64,000 nt of DNA from Acridotheres tristis (GCA_037013685.1 CM072893.1:21347736-21411735); one strand, 5' to 3'; shown: positions 1-12,586, counted from the stretch's first letter. Numbers and translations are program-made. Notes: a model not told the origin generated them from the letters alone.

Positions 1-793
1 AGGGGATATTGTTACTAACTTGTAATTGATTTTCAGGTCAGATTTACAGAGCTGCACTTCACTTTTTTCTAAGAACTCTGCGCTTTCTTGTACGTATTTC
101 AAAAATAGGCACTGATGAATTTTTAGCATATTAAGTACTGCTGAATCTTATGCATTAATGCTGGTTATCTCATATTTCAGCCTCTGTTTTAGTCTGCAGT
201 AGTTTTTAACAGCCTTACAGCTCGAAAGAAATGGCACTGTGTACAGAATATAAACCATTTTTATTCTCCCTAATATATACATTTATATTCCAGGTTCACT
301 CTTGCCACAAGTGGAGAGGATCGTGATCTGGCTCGTTGTTCCTTTTTCCTATGCATATACTTCTTTGAGAATTGCTTCTAAAGAGGTATAGGGCATGGGA
401 AAATGGGGCAACTGAGGTACTGCACCACTCACCTCGAGCAGCACTGCAAAGAGCAGCAGAAATGTTTAGAGAAAACAGACGGGCAAAGAAATGAAAGGTA
501 AATTTATGAAACTCCCAATTAATCCTCAAAACTTGTGTAAAAAGATACTGGCACTCTTTACTCTGATCTAACGTCTAATGTTGGTTTTCTCTTAAAACCT
601 GATTTATTACAAGAGTAATATTTTAAGCATTCTTCCAACTAGATTATTAAATATATCATTTGGTCCAATGTAAAACACATGCATTGCTAAGAAGTTACTC
701 CTGTAGTCCTTATTCCCAGAAGTCTCCAACTGAAAATAATGGAAATGCAGTCAAACAAACTGCCCAAAGTGTCACTTTCTCCCTGTCTCACAG

Positions 794-1071
794 GTGCCAG
801 GATGAGCCATCACCAAATCCAGGTAATGCCAACTCCTGTGTAAAGCCCCTAAGTGGGTTGTCTGTAATATATCAATTATTCTTAGGATTTTATCCTTTAA
901 GATCCTAAGTACCTTTTACATGGTGCATGCATGTGTGGAATTGTGAAGTCTTCTCTTATAAAACTCAGTTAATAGGAAAGCAAATTAAAAACACACTAAT
1001 TTTTTTTCTTTCTTTCACCCACAGGTGTCCTGGAGGTGGAAATAGAAGCTCTTTTTGCTCATTTCATTTAG
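794..1071 (+). CDS. Possible last two coding exons of an unidentified + strand gene (partial)
   Basis: A 29-nt exon-like segment (794-822) lies between a good acceptor (pyrimidine run then CACAG) and the donor GTAATG. It is followed by a segment opening after TTTCACCCACAG at 1025. Joined in phase, they read CQDEPSPNPG then VLEVEIEALFAHFI and a stop at 1069-1071. A poly(A) signal follows at 1211. I do not recognise the peptide. Other exon-like stretches upstream (acceptors ending at 36 and 293) could not be joined in a consistent phase. In mammals ADAM8 lies on this side of VENTX with matching orientation, but nothing seen here identifies ADAM8. These could equally be untranslated exons or chance. 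Confidence 0.22.
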
Positions 1072-1210
1072 TAGAAAAAGAGTCATTAAACACAACTTGT
1101 ATATCTCTGTCTAATTACTTTAATTTACTCTACATAACAATGTGCCACATCAATTCTGGGGGGGAAATATTGCCTTTGTGAAAAAATGTAACTGTACATA
1201 ATGCATGTCA

Positions 1211-1250
1211 AATAAATATTTAATATTTCAGTCACAGATCAAAAGTTTGT
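1211..1250 (+). other. Candidate polyadenylation signal
   Basis: AATAAA lies at 1211-1216. TGTA motifs precede it at about 1188-1196, and a GT-rich stretch (TTTGTGTC) follows about 25 nt later. This is the usual vertebrate cleavage-site arrangement on the + strand and would end whatever transcript enters the window from the left. Confidence 0.35.
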
Positions 1251-3543
1251 GTCACACTGCATGGGTTTCTAACAAGTGTTGTAGAGCTGTGAGCTCAGAA
1301 AGAGCAAAACGAGGTGTGTTACAAGTTATCTTACCCAGTGGTCATTGTTATGCTACACTCTTCAATATTAAATGAATATTTTAGAAGTTACTTTTAATCT
1401 CTCTAATATAGTGTCAAAGGACTATTCTATTTCCATATCACTTTTTTCTTAAATTAAAAGGCAATTTAAAAACTTACATCCACAAGCATATCATTCACTG
1501 ATTTCATATCAAAGCTTGTGGTAAAGAGAGCTTGTAAGGGTTTTTTTAATATTTAAAAAAAAAATAGATCTATTAATAGTCATTAAAGTCAAAATGAACC
1601 CTCAGAATTACTGCACAAAAGGTGGAAAGATACAAACAAAACAAAAGTACAACTAAACAAGAGACAACCCCCCATATAACTTAGTTTCTCATATCGCACA
1701 GAAATTTCACATTAATATAAAATTTTAAAAGCAATTGCACCAGAAAAGTGTATGTTTTACCTTTAATACATCTCTTTTAAAACTTAGCCTATAACAAATA
1801 CAAGATTCCCATGGGACAGGGTTGCAACTGATTTTTTTTTTCTCAGGGCACAGAATGCACAGTTTAAATTCAAAGCTAATAGTAATAATAATGCCATCTC
1901 GGCCATTACCAAAAATAAAAGGAAATAAAGTGTTTTAGTTAGGACAGGATGATCCCATTCTGTAAGGTTTAAATAGAAAAATAGAATTTTAGCTCTAAGT
2001 ATCTTTTTCACCTCCTGGAAACCTCAGGCTAAGATAAATCTATGGAGCAACGTGATGAAAATAACATACCAAGGTACATGTCACGTTACTGAACAGTGAA
2101 TACTCAGTGGTGTAAAATAAGGGGCTGGAAAAATGCAAAAAACATCACAATACAAAGGAAATCAGCATTAAGGGTATTAGTGCCCAGCAAGTGCATGGCA
2201 GTTTGCATCACTGAGTTAAACGGGCAGTGAGAGCTTTCACCAAGTTCCTTTGCACAAATGTACTCGTGCTGCTCGTTCTGTTTGTCATTGCTCATGTAAC
2301 TGCAGGGAACGGGGGAAAATTGAACACTAGGTATCTTTTTTTAGAAATCATGCCCTTATATTTGGAAACTGTGCATTCATGACCAGTATCCTGCAGTTCC
2401 CATGACTCCCTGTTCCTACTTTTGCTTCACTGTATTTGGGCTTTAAACTGGATCAGAGAAACAACCTACATTGGGGGGGAAAAAAGTATCAGACAAAAAT
2501 TCTACTTCTCCCCTCCCAGTGGAAAGTGGAATTATTCCTGATCTAATTCCTTTTGTACCTGCACAAACGGCTGCATCAGTATAATGAAAGAAATTAAAGA
2601 AGAGAAGCAGAAGTTGCTTATGCTGGCAGGACAGTTAAGAGGAACCTCTTTGGAACTGCAGTGTGAGAAAAAAAATTTTGCCCTTCTACTGTACCCAGTT
2701 TGCCTAACACAAAATACCAGTGACAGATTGGTCCTAGAGAAAAATCTTCATCTCTGCCTATTTCAAAGACTCACAGACTCTTGTAAATGTAATTCGTCTC
2801 TAAACACCACCTGTCAGCACTGCCGTAAGTGACAGTGGAACAGCAATAAGGAATCATGGTCTGTACATCCAAATACAGGAGTTTGCTACAAAACCAACAC
2901 AAATAGGAGCAACATACTATACTGTGAACACCTACATTCATTGGTTACTGAAAATGAAGATAAATCTTCAAATACTATTCCAGCATACACCTGATTTTTT
3001 TTTTTTAAGATGCCAATGGTCAGCTCCATTACTCCATGTGAACAAGAGAGGTGCAGTTCTATATTAAAAATTGAGCAGATTAAACAGCTCACTGATGCTG
3101 AAAGGAGCAGTCCATCATACTTTTCTCCTCCTCCTGATTACCTTGGACCAATTCAGGCTAATTTTCTGAGCCTCAGCTAATTCTTACCAAAGGCAGAAAG
3201 AGGAAAGAGAAAAATTCTTGGCTTTGGGGCTGAAAAAAAAAATAACACCCAGAACAAATTAAGAGGAAAAAATCCACCAATACAACTTTGTACATTAGGT
3301 TTTTTCTCACTAAAGAACTGCAATTTAATGGTAATTTACACACCATGCATGTGAACATGGAGAAAGGGAAACATAAAGAGTCTGACTCGATATCAGACCT
3401 CAAACAGCTCAGTTTGGGACAAACCGGGGGGTTTCTTGCTCTAGTAAACAAATTCTACATCAATTAAATTAATGAGCTCTAACTCTTCCATCTTTCAACA
3501 CTTGGACCAGACAATCAGGTTCCACGGAGCCCCGAGAGAGGAC

Positions 3544-3580
3544 GGGCTGGGCTGGGCTGGGCTGGGCTGGGCTGGGCTGG
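3544..3580 (+). repeat. GGGCT pentanucleotide repeat (G-quadruplex motif)
   Basis: Seven consecutive GGG tracts, each separated by CT, run on the + strand within an otherwise AT-rich area. Four or more G3 tracts with 2-nt loops satisfy the classical G-quadruplex pattern. Confidence 0.9.
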
Positions 3581-4220
3581 AGCATCTCCCCAGAGCCTTC
3601 CCTCGGCGCTCCCCCTGCTGACCCCGCCGGGCAGCGGGGCCGGGGAAAGGCAGGAGCAGAGATGGAGGCACGGAAGGACTGGAATATATTGGAAGACAAG
3701 ATCTATTGCTAGGATGGGAGAATTTGGGGCCTTTAGAGTTTTTTTCTGAGCTCTTCCCTTTCTGCAACCCATTCATTTTAATAGTACAACCCCCTTCAGG
3801 ACCTGACATTACAATGCTTATTCCTGTCAGTAGAATGTATCTTTTACCATTATCGACAGTCAGCTTTGATATGCAATCCACTCTGTGGGTTTATTTATTT
3901 ATTTTCAAAAGTAATCTTTGTAACTGTTATGCAAACTACCACGGGTTTAAAAGTAAAAACATACTGACATTATTCCATCTTAAATCTAGTTCCTAGAACA
4001 TGCCTTACAATGTGGACTGAATTTCCAGTCCAATAAATTATTCTTTTTTCCCCATACTCCTTCTCCATTCTCCAGGAACAAGTCAGAGAAGCTGTAGATC
4101 AAGTGAAGAAAGAAAGATAAAATAAAAAATTTACAGTGAACAAAGGCTAGTGACACAGCAAACAGGAACAGGTTTTCCACGAGTCGAGGTTTTCAACAAA
4201 ATCTCCCTGCTTTGTTTTCG

Positions 4221-4262
4221 TTTTTCTTTTTTTTTTTTTTTTTGTTTTTTTTTGGGGGGGGG
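4221..4262. repeat. Poly(T) tract running into poly(G)
   Basis: Long T runs interrupted by single C or G bases are followed directly by about ten G residues. It could be the tail of a degraded retroelement or simple low-complexity DNA. Such junctions are error-prone in sequencing, so its exact length is uncertain. Confidence 0.7.
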
Positions 4263-4486
4263 AAGGGTTGTTGTTGTTTCTTTTCATGCTGGATAATATA
4301 TCGAGGGGATTAAATTAAGATTAAGCAGTATTTGGATTTCAAATTTAAAAAATAAGTAGTGTTTTGCTTTAAAGGGGAAGGAGGGGGGAAGGATGATGTC
4401 CATTATCGTATGGATAATTCAAGGAAGAAAAGCACTTCCCGACCCAGGGACACGCGGAACTTCCCGGCGGGCGGCGCTGCCCCAGC

Positions 4487-4620
4487 GCGGGGACCGAGCC
4501 TGTCCCCAGAACCGCCCGGGGACCGAACCTGTCCCGGGACCGAGCCTGTCCCCAGAACCGCCCTGGGACCGAGCCTGTCCCGGGACCGAGCCTGTCCCCA
4601 GCACCGCCCGGCCCCTCGGG
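4487..4620. repeat. GC-rich minisatellite with two alternating units
   Basis: The 17-bp core GGGACCGAGCCTGTCCC recurs five times with few changes. It alternates between copies extended by CAGAACCGCCC-type sequence (about 28 bp) and bare copies (17 bp), giving a compound unit of about 45 bp. The core is an imperfect palindrome (GGGAC...GTCCC). Frames stay open through it in several registers, but that follows from repetition and is not evidence of a gene. Confidence 0.85.
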
Positions 4621-7600
4621 GCAGTGGCCGCGGGAGGGAGGGTGGTGGCCGGCGAGTGACACCCGGCTGGGGCAGTATCGGCTGGAGTGCTCTGCTGGAG
4701 CAGAGGGCAAACAGCTAGAAAAGATGGCAAAAAGGAAGCCCTGAAAGTAGAAGTCGTATTAAAAAGTCAGTATTTATTTACTAGTGAGTTACATCTCCAT
4801 CTGCACATCAATCCAATTGTCACCTTGCTCTCCCTTAGTCTCTCCATCTAGAAAAAATAAGGAATAGTACTGACCCACTGACTGCAGAGACACCTGAGTT
4901 TACTTATATAAAGCAACAAATCTACTCACTACTGAATGAATCATCCTCTTTCCTTCCATGCTTCTACCATTGCTCTGTGTGCAAGTTAAAGAGCTCGTCC
5001 AACTTTTCAGTGAGTAGCTTTATCTCCAAACTGTTTAAAAAAGCCAGTTTCTTTTCTTTTTTCTTTCTCCTCTGTTTCCTGCTGGCTTAGAAATTTAAAT
5101 GGACTCCCTGATAGATCAGAGTGGCATCTAAACTTATAGCATATGGGGAAAAGCATGGCCAGAAAGATGGAAGCAGGAAGAGTGAATCAATTCTTTCCAT
5201 CAGCAGAGCTGGTGCTTCATTTAGATAGGCATGTACGTTGTATGAGATAGAAATTAATGTAGTTGGTAACTTTTTTATCTGATTAATGTCCTTAATATTT
5301 GTTTAAATAACTGAATAACCTGTTTCCTGTGCTCAAACCAACACCAGAAGAATAATTGTTGTTTTACAGGAAATTATCTTGACAACTGATGCAATGATTA
5401 AAAACATTAACAACTATGAGACACGTCATTAAGTTATTTCCAGAAGACACTTAAATAGACAATAGAAAGCACAGCTGTAGGTGTCACCAGACGTTCTCAC
5501 TGAGGGCTCTGTCAAGAAAAGCTGTCATTAAATCGCAGCAGTAAAATGCGGGTCAGTTGCACCTTCACTACACTTACAGCTTACCATTTACATTCAAAGT
5601 TTGAGTCATCATGGATTTTGTAGTCCACGCGTCCATAAAAAGTGCTGATAAACAATGGAAAATGGGATAAATGTTTCATCATAGGTTCTGATGAACGTTA
5701 ATTGCTAACTAGAAACACACGACAATTACCTTTTGACTTCTAATTGCTCTCATGTGATGGTCACTTATGAGATCCAATCACTCCATCAAAGTCCTTTTAA
5801 TGGGAGCTTTGCCTCGAGCCATGATCTGTATCTTATGTAAATCATCACAATAACTCAGGCATGAACATTAGCGTATTTTTAAAATAATGTGTTTCAAGCA
5901 TATGTTTTCAGGTGTTTATCACCTTCATAGCCACTGATACTTCTAGTTTTATTGAGCTTCTTGTTTAGTTCTATCATTGCAGGTCAAATGACAATTGGCA
6001 AAAATAAAATTCGTTGTTAATTAGGACACTGCCTCCCCAAAATCAATCAATTGCACAATACCCCAAGTCTCTAAATTTTAAATATCAACCAGAGGAAACA
6101 TAACAGAAAGATCTTAGAGAGGGAAATAATCACGCTAACAAGACCAAAACCCATTAAAAAGAGAATAAAACGCATACTGATTTTCTAACATACTAGCACA
6201 CTATACATCTTTTTACTGCAGTCACATGCCAGGACAGGAAAGTTCAGTCACTATATTATCTACTTCTGTTTACAATAAAAGAGCCGGTGTCTATAACAGC
6301 CACCAGAGTCACTTTCATTGTATGTCTGTACATGGTTTTCTCCATGAAAAAAAAAGGTTGGAAGGAAGCTTCACAAGCTAAACCGTAGTCTGAAAGACTG
6401 CTTTCCTTAGAAGTAAATAAAATATTGTATTAGCTTCCTGTGTCTTTTGAAATTAGGGCTTTTCTCCTGAAATTGTGCAATCAACTATTGCAATATAGTC
6501 AGATAATAACATGATCGATGATAGCAGGATAAAAAAGCCAAAATACCCACAATCAACAAGCTTCATTAATACTAAAATACAAATTTAAAAACTGCCATCA
6601 TGGCGGCAAAAACTTCGTTGTTTCAAGACATTTGTTCATTTGTTAAAATAAGCACACTAATAATCAACAACTAGAAACATTAATATAACAAAGGAATCAT
6701 ACCTTGTTAATCCTTCTGGTTAAATGTTACCTGTAACACTAAAATTACAATGATTCACTTCAGAAACTGTCTAGTTCTTATTCATTTTTTCCAGACCAAA
6801 CTTTAGTTTCTCCAGGATTAATTTGCAGGGTTATAGGACTAGGAAACAGGCTGACTAAAAAATAATGGTCCATTATTTGGAATGGTCCATTCCAGACAAA
6901 CCGTCCTGAGCACTGAATCATTTCCCAGTAATTTTTGCCATAAGCTTATGGAAACTAAGAGGAAGGGTGGGGCGGTGGTGGTGGTTTTGGATTGGTTTTT
7001 ACTAAAAAGAAAAGCTGTAGCTTTCAACTTGCCTCTTAATTGCTTTTAAGAGCTGCAAATTGCTGTGGATGGAATCAGAAGCACATGAAGACAATGCAAC
7101 ACTGTCTCTGTTAGCTTAGTCAGAAGAGCTTTTATTTAAAACGTAAGTGTCGAGTCAGCCAACTAATTTCTTTGCCTCAAAGCGTATGCAGTCACCTACT
7201 ACAAGTGTCATGTTTATTAAAAAAAACCAAAACAAGCAAAAAGCCCAAACACCCCCCCCACACACACACACATTTAAACAAAAACAAAAAAAAATGCCCA
7301 GACTGCTCAGGTAGATATTCAAGATTTTCTCTTTACTACAAGAAGAACGAAAGACTTTATAAAAGCGGATGACTGTATGTATGAAGAATATTCAAAATCA
7401 GAGTATAAAAATTTCTTACTTGCGTCATGCTTCAGCATAGTTAACAAAATTACATTGCATTTTATAGGAGAAAATAATAATCCTACCTGAGAAATATAGA
7501 AAACCTAAGGAGAGAGCTGCGAGTGTAGCATTATCTTACTTATGCCATCTCACTATAAATACATCACCCTCCATAAAAGGTGACATGAATTTCTTTGAAG

Positions 7601-8746
7601 TTTAAGAATTAGCACGTTGTCTCAAACATGTTCCGCTCCGCGTGGAAGCTGCTTCATTATCTCTGACTGTGTAAACTCAAGCAGCGGTGGCTGTTTACTG
7701 AAACAACCTGTGAATGTGTTAGCCCGTGCTCGCAGAGGATAAGGACTGTGCCATCCCAGGCCCACTTCAGACCGTAAAAGTGGTTCTTTTCTCACCCTTA
7801 TCTGAATCATCCTTGAACAGACTGCCTCTGAACAGAGTTTACACTCCTCTTCTTTGATCTACTTCATAAGAACATCAGAACTGTTTACTTTGAAATGCAC
7901 ACATTTCTTTCTTGGGATTCAGGGAAAGGAGATGGCGTTTTAAGAGATGAACAGAAAAATTCAAACGGGCTAGTAACTTTTTCAGTGTGTTTCCTATCCT
8001 GTCCAATATCCTGACACATAACTGCTCATTGTTTAATCTTATTCTTAAACAAATTTATAAGCATGAACTCAAATTATTCCAAACTTCCTACCCTGTTCTC
8101 TGAAAATGACCTAACAAATTGATATGCAGTGCCTTTTTCCTCTAGTTTCAACCATTCTCTTGAATGAAGTCTTGAAGTCTTCCTGAAGACTTCTTGAAAT
8201 CTCTGATACTACATAAACTGAAGTCAATAAGTGTACCTAAGACTTCAGAGGAAGATGAGAGTCCTGACTGCAGCACTCTGCCTCTTGGACAGCACCGAAA
8301 AACATTCAACCCTGCGCTTTCCAAGCACCTCCAAGCTCCATCAAACTCTACCCACCCTGACTTAGTAAAGACCACTGAAATCCTCGCAGGCATATTGATA
8401 AGATACTGAATCAGTGTTTCTTCAAGATTTCTATCTGACGAGAACTACTTACTTGTTCCTACCTCACGTCCCTACTTCCTTTGCTGATAGAAAGGCAAGG
8501 GGATTCTTTCAAGCCTTGCATCAAACAGGCAAGAGGGGCTCAAATTTGGGGTACAAGACTCATTAAAAAAAGACTTCTCTCTGTCCTTCTTTATTATCAG
8601 TCCCTTCTGAATCCTCATCCTTCATAGCAGGAGATAAAGATTGGAGGGAATCGCGGGGGCTGAGGGCAGCTCGGGCAGCGTGGAGAAGCCCGGGCCGTGA
8701 TGCAATTCCCAGCACCTACGTGGTGAGACGACTCCGCGCTGAACTT

Positions 8747-8752
8747 GGCGCC
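8747..8752 (+). promoter_or_regulatory. GGCGCC element upstream of the vex1-like gene
   Basis: GGCGCC is a known GC-rich SMAD1/5-binding motif of BMP-responsive enhancers and also resembles an E2F site (TTGGCGCC). Here it ends the 13-mer TGAACTTGGCGCC (8740-8752), which recurs exactly at 14859-14871 upstream of the second homeobox gene. It is about 220 bp upstream of the start codon. Confidence 0.35.
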
Positions 8753-8865
8753 AGGTCAGGCAGCCTTGAGTTCTGCAAACTGCTGCGCTCGGAGATTAGG
8801 CGGATGTAACAATCACCTGAAAGGGGAGATTAAAGCTCCTCTCAATGAGGTCCTTTGTCCCCGGC

Positions 8866-8920
8866 CTCATTTGATGCTCTGGGCTTTTTCAAACCACGCC
8901 GGGGAAGGCGCTTTAAATGT
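8866..8920 (+). promoter_or_regulatory. Core promoter of the vex1-like gene
   Basis: TTTGATG at 8870-8876, CAAAC at 8890-8894 and a TATA-like CTTTAAATG at 8911-8919 precede the start codon at 8971. The same order, motif followed by TATA, is seen at the two minus-strand Vent genes of this window. A CCTTTGTC stretch (TCF/LEF-like) lies just upstream at about 8852. The promoter sits in a GC-rich island. Motif function is inferred from sequence only. Confidence 0.5.
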
Positions 8921-8970
8921 TTGTCCCGGCGGCCGGGGCGGCTCCAGTGAGGGCCGGCAGGGCTGGGGAC

Positions 8971-10386
8971 ATGGAGAAGGGGCCCTTCTCGGTGGAGTGG
9001 CTGGCCCAGAGCAGCCGTGGCGGCGGAGCCCGGGAGATGCCCGGTGAGTCCCGGCCGTGCCCTCTGGGTCCCCCCGCACGGCGGCGGGCGCGCCGCTTTC
9101 GGTCCCCTCGGGCGGGGCACGGCCGGCACTGTGTCACCGCCCGCGGGGCCCGGGGCCCGCCGAGGGAAGGGTCCCCCGAAAGGTCCCCCCTTCAGACATC
9201 CCCATCTGTCCCCGCAGACTCGCCCCGGGACCGGGAGGCGGCGGAGCGCCGCAGCCCCGGGCCCGAATCGGGGTCGGGGGGCTCCGCTCCCGGACGGTCC
9301 CGCACCAAGTTCTCGGCAGAGCAGCTGCAGGAGCTGGAGCGCAGCTTCCGAGAGCAGCGCTACATCGGCGCCGGCGAGAAGCGGCGCTTGGCAGCCGTGC
9401 TGAACCTCTCCCAGAGCCAGGTGAGCACGGCCTCGCCCTCCGCCCGAGCCCCGGGGGGCTGGGAGACACCGCACTGGGACAGGACAGGGACAGCTCCTGC
9501 AGGGACAGCTCCCGCCAGCCTCGCCCCGCTGGCAGCAAACGGGGCTTGGACGCACTGACAGCCCTGCCTCGCCCGGCACTGCTGTGCCTGTGGCAGCTCC
9601 GAGCGCTCCGGGGACAAGGTGCAAATGGAAAATGGTGAATGCAAGTTCAAAAGCTGAAACTTCGCTGGGAGGGAAAAGTACTTTTACAATCTCCAGAACT
9701 TAAGTTTTCAAGCTAATTCTTTCCTTGGTTATGTATCTGACAGGTGCATTGTAGGATTTTTGAACAGAACTACCCCTACCCAGTCCTTTTAGCCCCACAG
9801 CACAAGTCTTATGTTACAGCCCTGGCCCATATCTGAGTATTGGCTTGCCACACATCATGTTCATGGTGTTAATTCCTCATTATGTCAAGACAATTACTCT
9901 GCATTAAATGTAGAGCAGCGTTATTAGCCCTACATCTTTACTGTTAATGCTTTCTGTTACTTTGACAATAAGTCTGTCTTCAGGTTGTATTACTATATGG
10001 AAGAGGGATAAGGGGTTTGGTTCTTGACTCTTTTTTCTTATCCTCAGATAAAAACCTGGTTTCAGAATCGTCGTATGAAGTTCAAACGCCAGACTCAAGA
10101 TGCCAGGATTGAAGCTCTTTTCTCGGGCTTGTTTTTGCCCTATCATTGTTACCCAGACACGGCTACCTCCAGCTATCCTCGTGGGGTGGATGTCAATGTC
10201 TCTGCTACCTCTGCTGTTTCCCTTCACCCAGCTATGCCAAACCCTGCCTTGTTACCTTCCGTTCCAGCTCAGTCTCTTCAGCCAGGTTTGCCAAGTCCAG
10301 CTTTACTATTGCCTTCTGGGCCAGGATTATCTTGCTACTCTTCTGTGCTTCCAGCAGTGACTCTAACCACGAACATAAAAGACTGA
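8971..10386 (+). CDS. Vent-family homeobox transcription factor, vex1/ventx3-like
   Basis: The exons are 8971-9043, 9218-9420 and 10048-10386; donors are GTGAGT and GTGAGC, acceptors CCGCAG and CCTCAG. They join in phases 1 and 0 to give 204 residues. The start follows a TATA-like promoter by about 50 bp and gives the N-terminal motif FSVEWLAQSS, shared with the third gene and with amphibian Vent2 and human VENTX. The homeodomain spans about residues 49-108 with recognition helix IKTWFQNRRMKFKR. Thr at position 47 is typical of Vent proteins, and Q50 and N51 are present. The C-terminal tail is proline-rich and begins RQTQDARIEALFSG, which recalls Xenopus vex1. Vent proteins bind DNA in the nucleus, mostly as repressors in ventral patterning. 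Oddities are Gln at homeodomain 42 and Lys at 31, and an AT-richer last exon. Family: confident. Subtype: from memory, moderate. Confidence 0.9.
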
Positions 10387-12576
10387 TGTTCCAACCAGAT
10401 CTTCCTTCCTGTTAAAAATGCCAACAACTATTTGTAATCTCAAAATAATGCCAAATATATCTAAGAGTAACTATTTAACTTATTTTGTATATTAAATTAA
10501 TTAAAGATTCTTTGAATTGTTTTCTTTAACATAAAAAGTTTGATTAGAGGAGAAAATAATTTACCCATATTAGAGAAGAATTGGAGGACATAAAATCTCT
10601 CTATTCCTACAGCCTTCACCATGCTGTATGGAAATTTCTAGATACATTTTCCTATCTAAAAGTTTTCAGGCAATAACCTGTAATCATGTGGGGATCTCCA
10701 CTAAAAATGTGGAGTACTGTTTACGCTGAAATTTACATAGTAACTATGGCATTTAATAGACAATGGTGTTAAAAATTTTGTCCATTCTGCCTTGAGTGGG
10801 TGTTTTTAAGGAATTATTTGTGAGCTACAGCCAAGTACATTTAAATTAAAATGTTACCAAAGATAAAATGCTATGAACAAAACTGAACAAGTTGCCCAGT
10901 ATTTTCTGAGTATATTCGGCACCATTCTTCAAGTGATCTTGCCTGTTTTTTGATGGACATGTGACATTTATGAATTAAAAGAGAGACAAAGCTAAGGAAT
11001 TAACTGGCAAGAATCTACATTGATGCCAATGCCAAGCATACTTGCAATTTACATCTGCTTATGAAAACGAATTGTTCACCAATTCAGGTCTCTTGGGACA
11101 CTCAAAAAGAAAATATTTCACTTTTTACTTCCAAAAGTTGTAGCTGTAACTTGATAGCCTCCCTACATTTTAAACTGCAGAATTAGTTTAGGCTTGATCT
11201 TAGGCCTGTTCCTAAAAGTTACAGAACAAGTTTTATGCAAAGTGGCAAAGCTGAGCTTTTAGGCAATGGTAAACTAGAGACCTTACATCAGTATAAAGCA
11301 GCTGCAGCAAGTGTGACTACATCTCCTTCCCCAATCCAGACCAATCTAACTTGTTTGCTAGGTGATGGTTAGACTACCCTGCAGTTGTAACGAGAGAAAG
11401 TTAGCACGAAACAAAATGAAAAACCACCAGCACCACCGAGAAAGAAACCCAAACCCTCCTTTCCTCTGCTCACACGGCAAGAAGAGGGGCCTGCTAGAGC
11501 TTTGTGCCATGCATTCCCTTTCCTCTCTTCTCCCTCCACCCTCCATGTCCATGTACCTTCCTCCCCAGCTCCCTTTCGGTAGACAAAAGGGAGAAGGGAA
11601 AAACTTGGAGACACTGGAAGGAATTTCCCCCACCACACACACCCCTTCTCTGTGTCCCACCAGGCAGCGCTGATCCGTGACACAGCCAGGCAGCTGAAGG
11701 GACAACCTGAGCATTTCTAGGTCACTTTGAACACTCTCTACAAAAAACTCCCTTTTTACTCTTTCCAAGTATTTTTTTTCACAAGTGAGAAGCCCCTAGG
11801 CTATTACATCGAATTAGAGGGTGGAGGGTGGAAATTTAGACTACAATGCAACAATCAAGTATTTAAAAGGCCTTACAGGTGAATTAACGACTAAGAAACA
11901 AGTGTTAACTTAGGTCTTCTAGGAGCCAACTCCAATCCCAGAAAGAACTAAAAAAAAACCCAACACATTTCAGGATTACTAAAAGAAAACTTTACATGCC
12001 CATAGGGAATAGATGAAATTGCTTTAAAGATTGCAAATTGCAAATTACGCAATTATAATTGTTTTCTAGCAGTGAGACAAATGCCAAATTTTCAGGTTAC
12101 AATTCCATTCAGATATGGCCTTGAACCAGAGACAATTATGCCCAAAACTTTTTGCTTTTTTTTTTGGCAATTGTAAGATTTTAAAAATCCGTAATGAAGG
12201 CCTGATCCGTTAATTCCTGTTTAAAAACATGCTGACTTAATAAATATTATTACCTCTGCTGCCTTCACATGGAAGATGGGACTGGACTTGTAATATCTGA
12301 TTTATATTCAGAAGAGAAACTCACTGACAGCTTATCCTTCTTCTGGAGGATGTGCTTAGCCCAAAGAAGTGCAGGGCAACTGGGTGCAGTTGCTTCTGTC
12401 CAGGCTACCAAACACTCAACAACAGACAGACAATCTCGGTGTGAGGGTAGGAAAATCAGACAAAACATATTTGACCATTAAATCAATTACCTTTACAGGA
12501 GGACAAGTGACCACCACAGTTTGCATTGCACAAGTACAAACTTTTGTAGAGTTGACACATAAAACTCAGTTCATAT
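10387..12576. other. Convergent intergenic region between the vex1-like and vent1-like genes
   Basis: AT-rich DNA holding the 3' UTR of the + strand homeobox gene; an ATTAAA signal lies at 10491-10496, about 105 nt after the stop. No further coding potential is recognised. The two flanking genes run tail to tail. Confidence 0.55.
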
Positions 12577-12586
12577 TTTATTTATT
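12577..12586 (-). other. Candidate poly(A) signal of the vent1-like gene
   Basis: TTTATTTATT on the + strand reads as two overlapping AATAAA hexamers on the minus strand. They are about 210 nt past the stop codon of the vent1-like gene. Confidence 0.45.

Larger units (their letters stand above)
1251..8640. other. Intergenic region without a recognised gene
   Basis: AT-rich DNA with short frames only on both strands; none shows a familiar domain, a consistent exon chain or a codon pattern I can support. It contains the GGGCT repeat at 3544, a T/G homopolymer junction at 4221, a GC-rich tandem repeat near 4490 and a short CA run near 7258. Some stretches (5.3-6.1 kb) carry many TAATTG/TAATTA homeodomain-type motifs, but no motif cluster is clear enough to call. 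Confidence 0.5.

Noticed and set aside
37..385. Exon-like open stretches after acceptors at 36 and 293
   Set aside because: They cannot be joined to each other or to 794 in a consistent phase, and their donors are weak.
4359..4730. Overlapping frames of 88-119 codons on both strands
   Set aside because: They are produced by the GC-rich minisatellite; no splice or domain evidence.
8842..9650. Frames of up to 260 codons antisense and out of frame to the vex1-like exons
   Set aside because: Shadows of GC-rich coding exons and the island; the homeodomain frame fully explains the region.
11358..11768. 136-codon minus-strand frame between genes 1 and 2
   Set aside because: Low-complexity Arg/Gly/Ser composition, no domain, and a competing open frame on the other strand.
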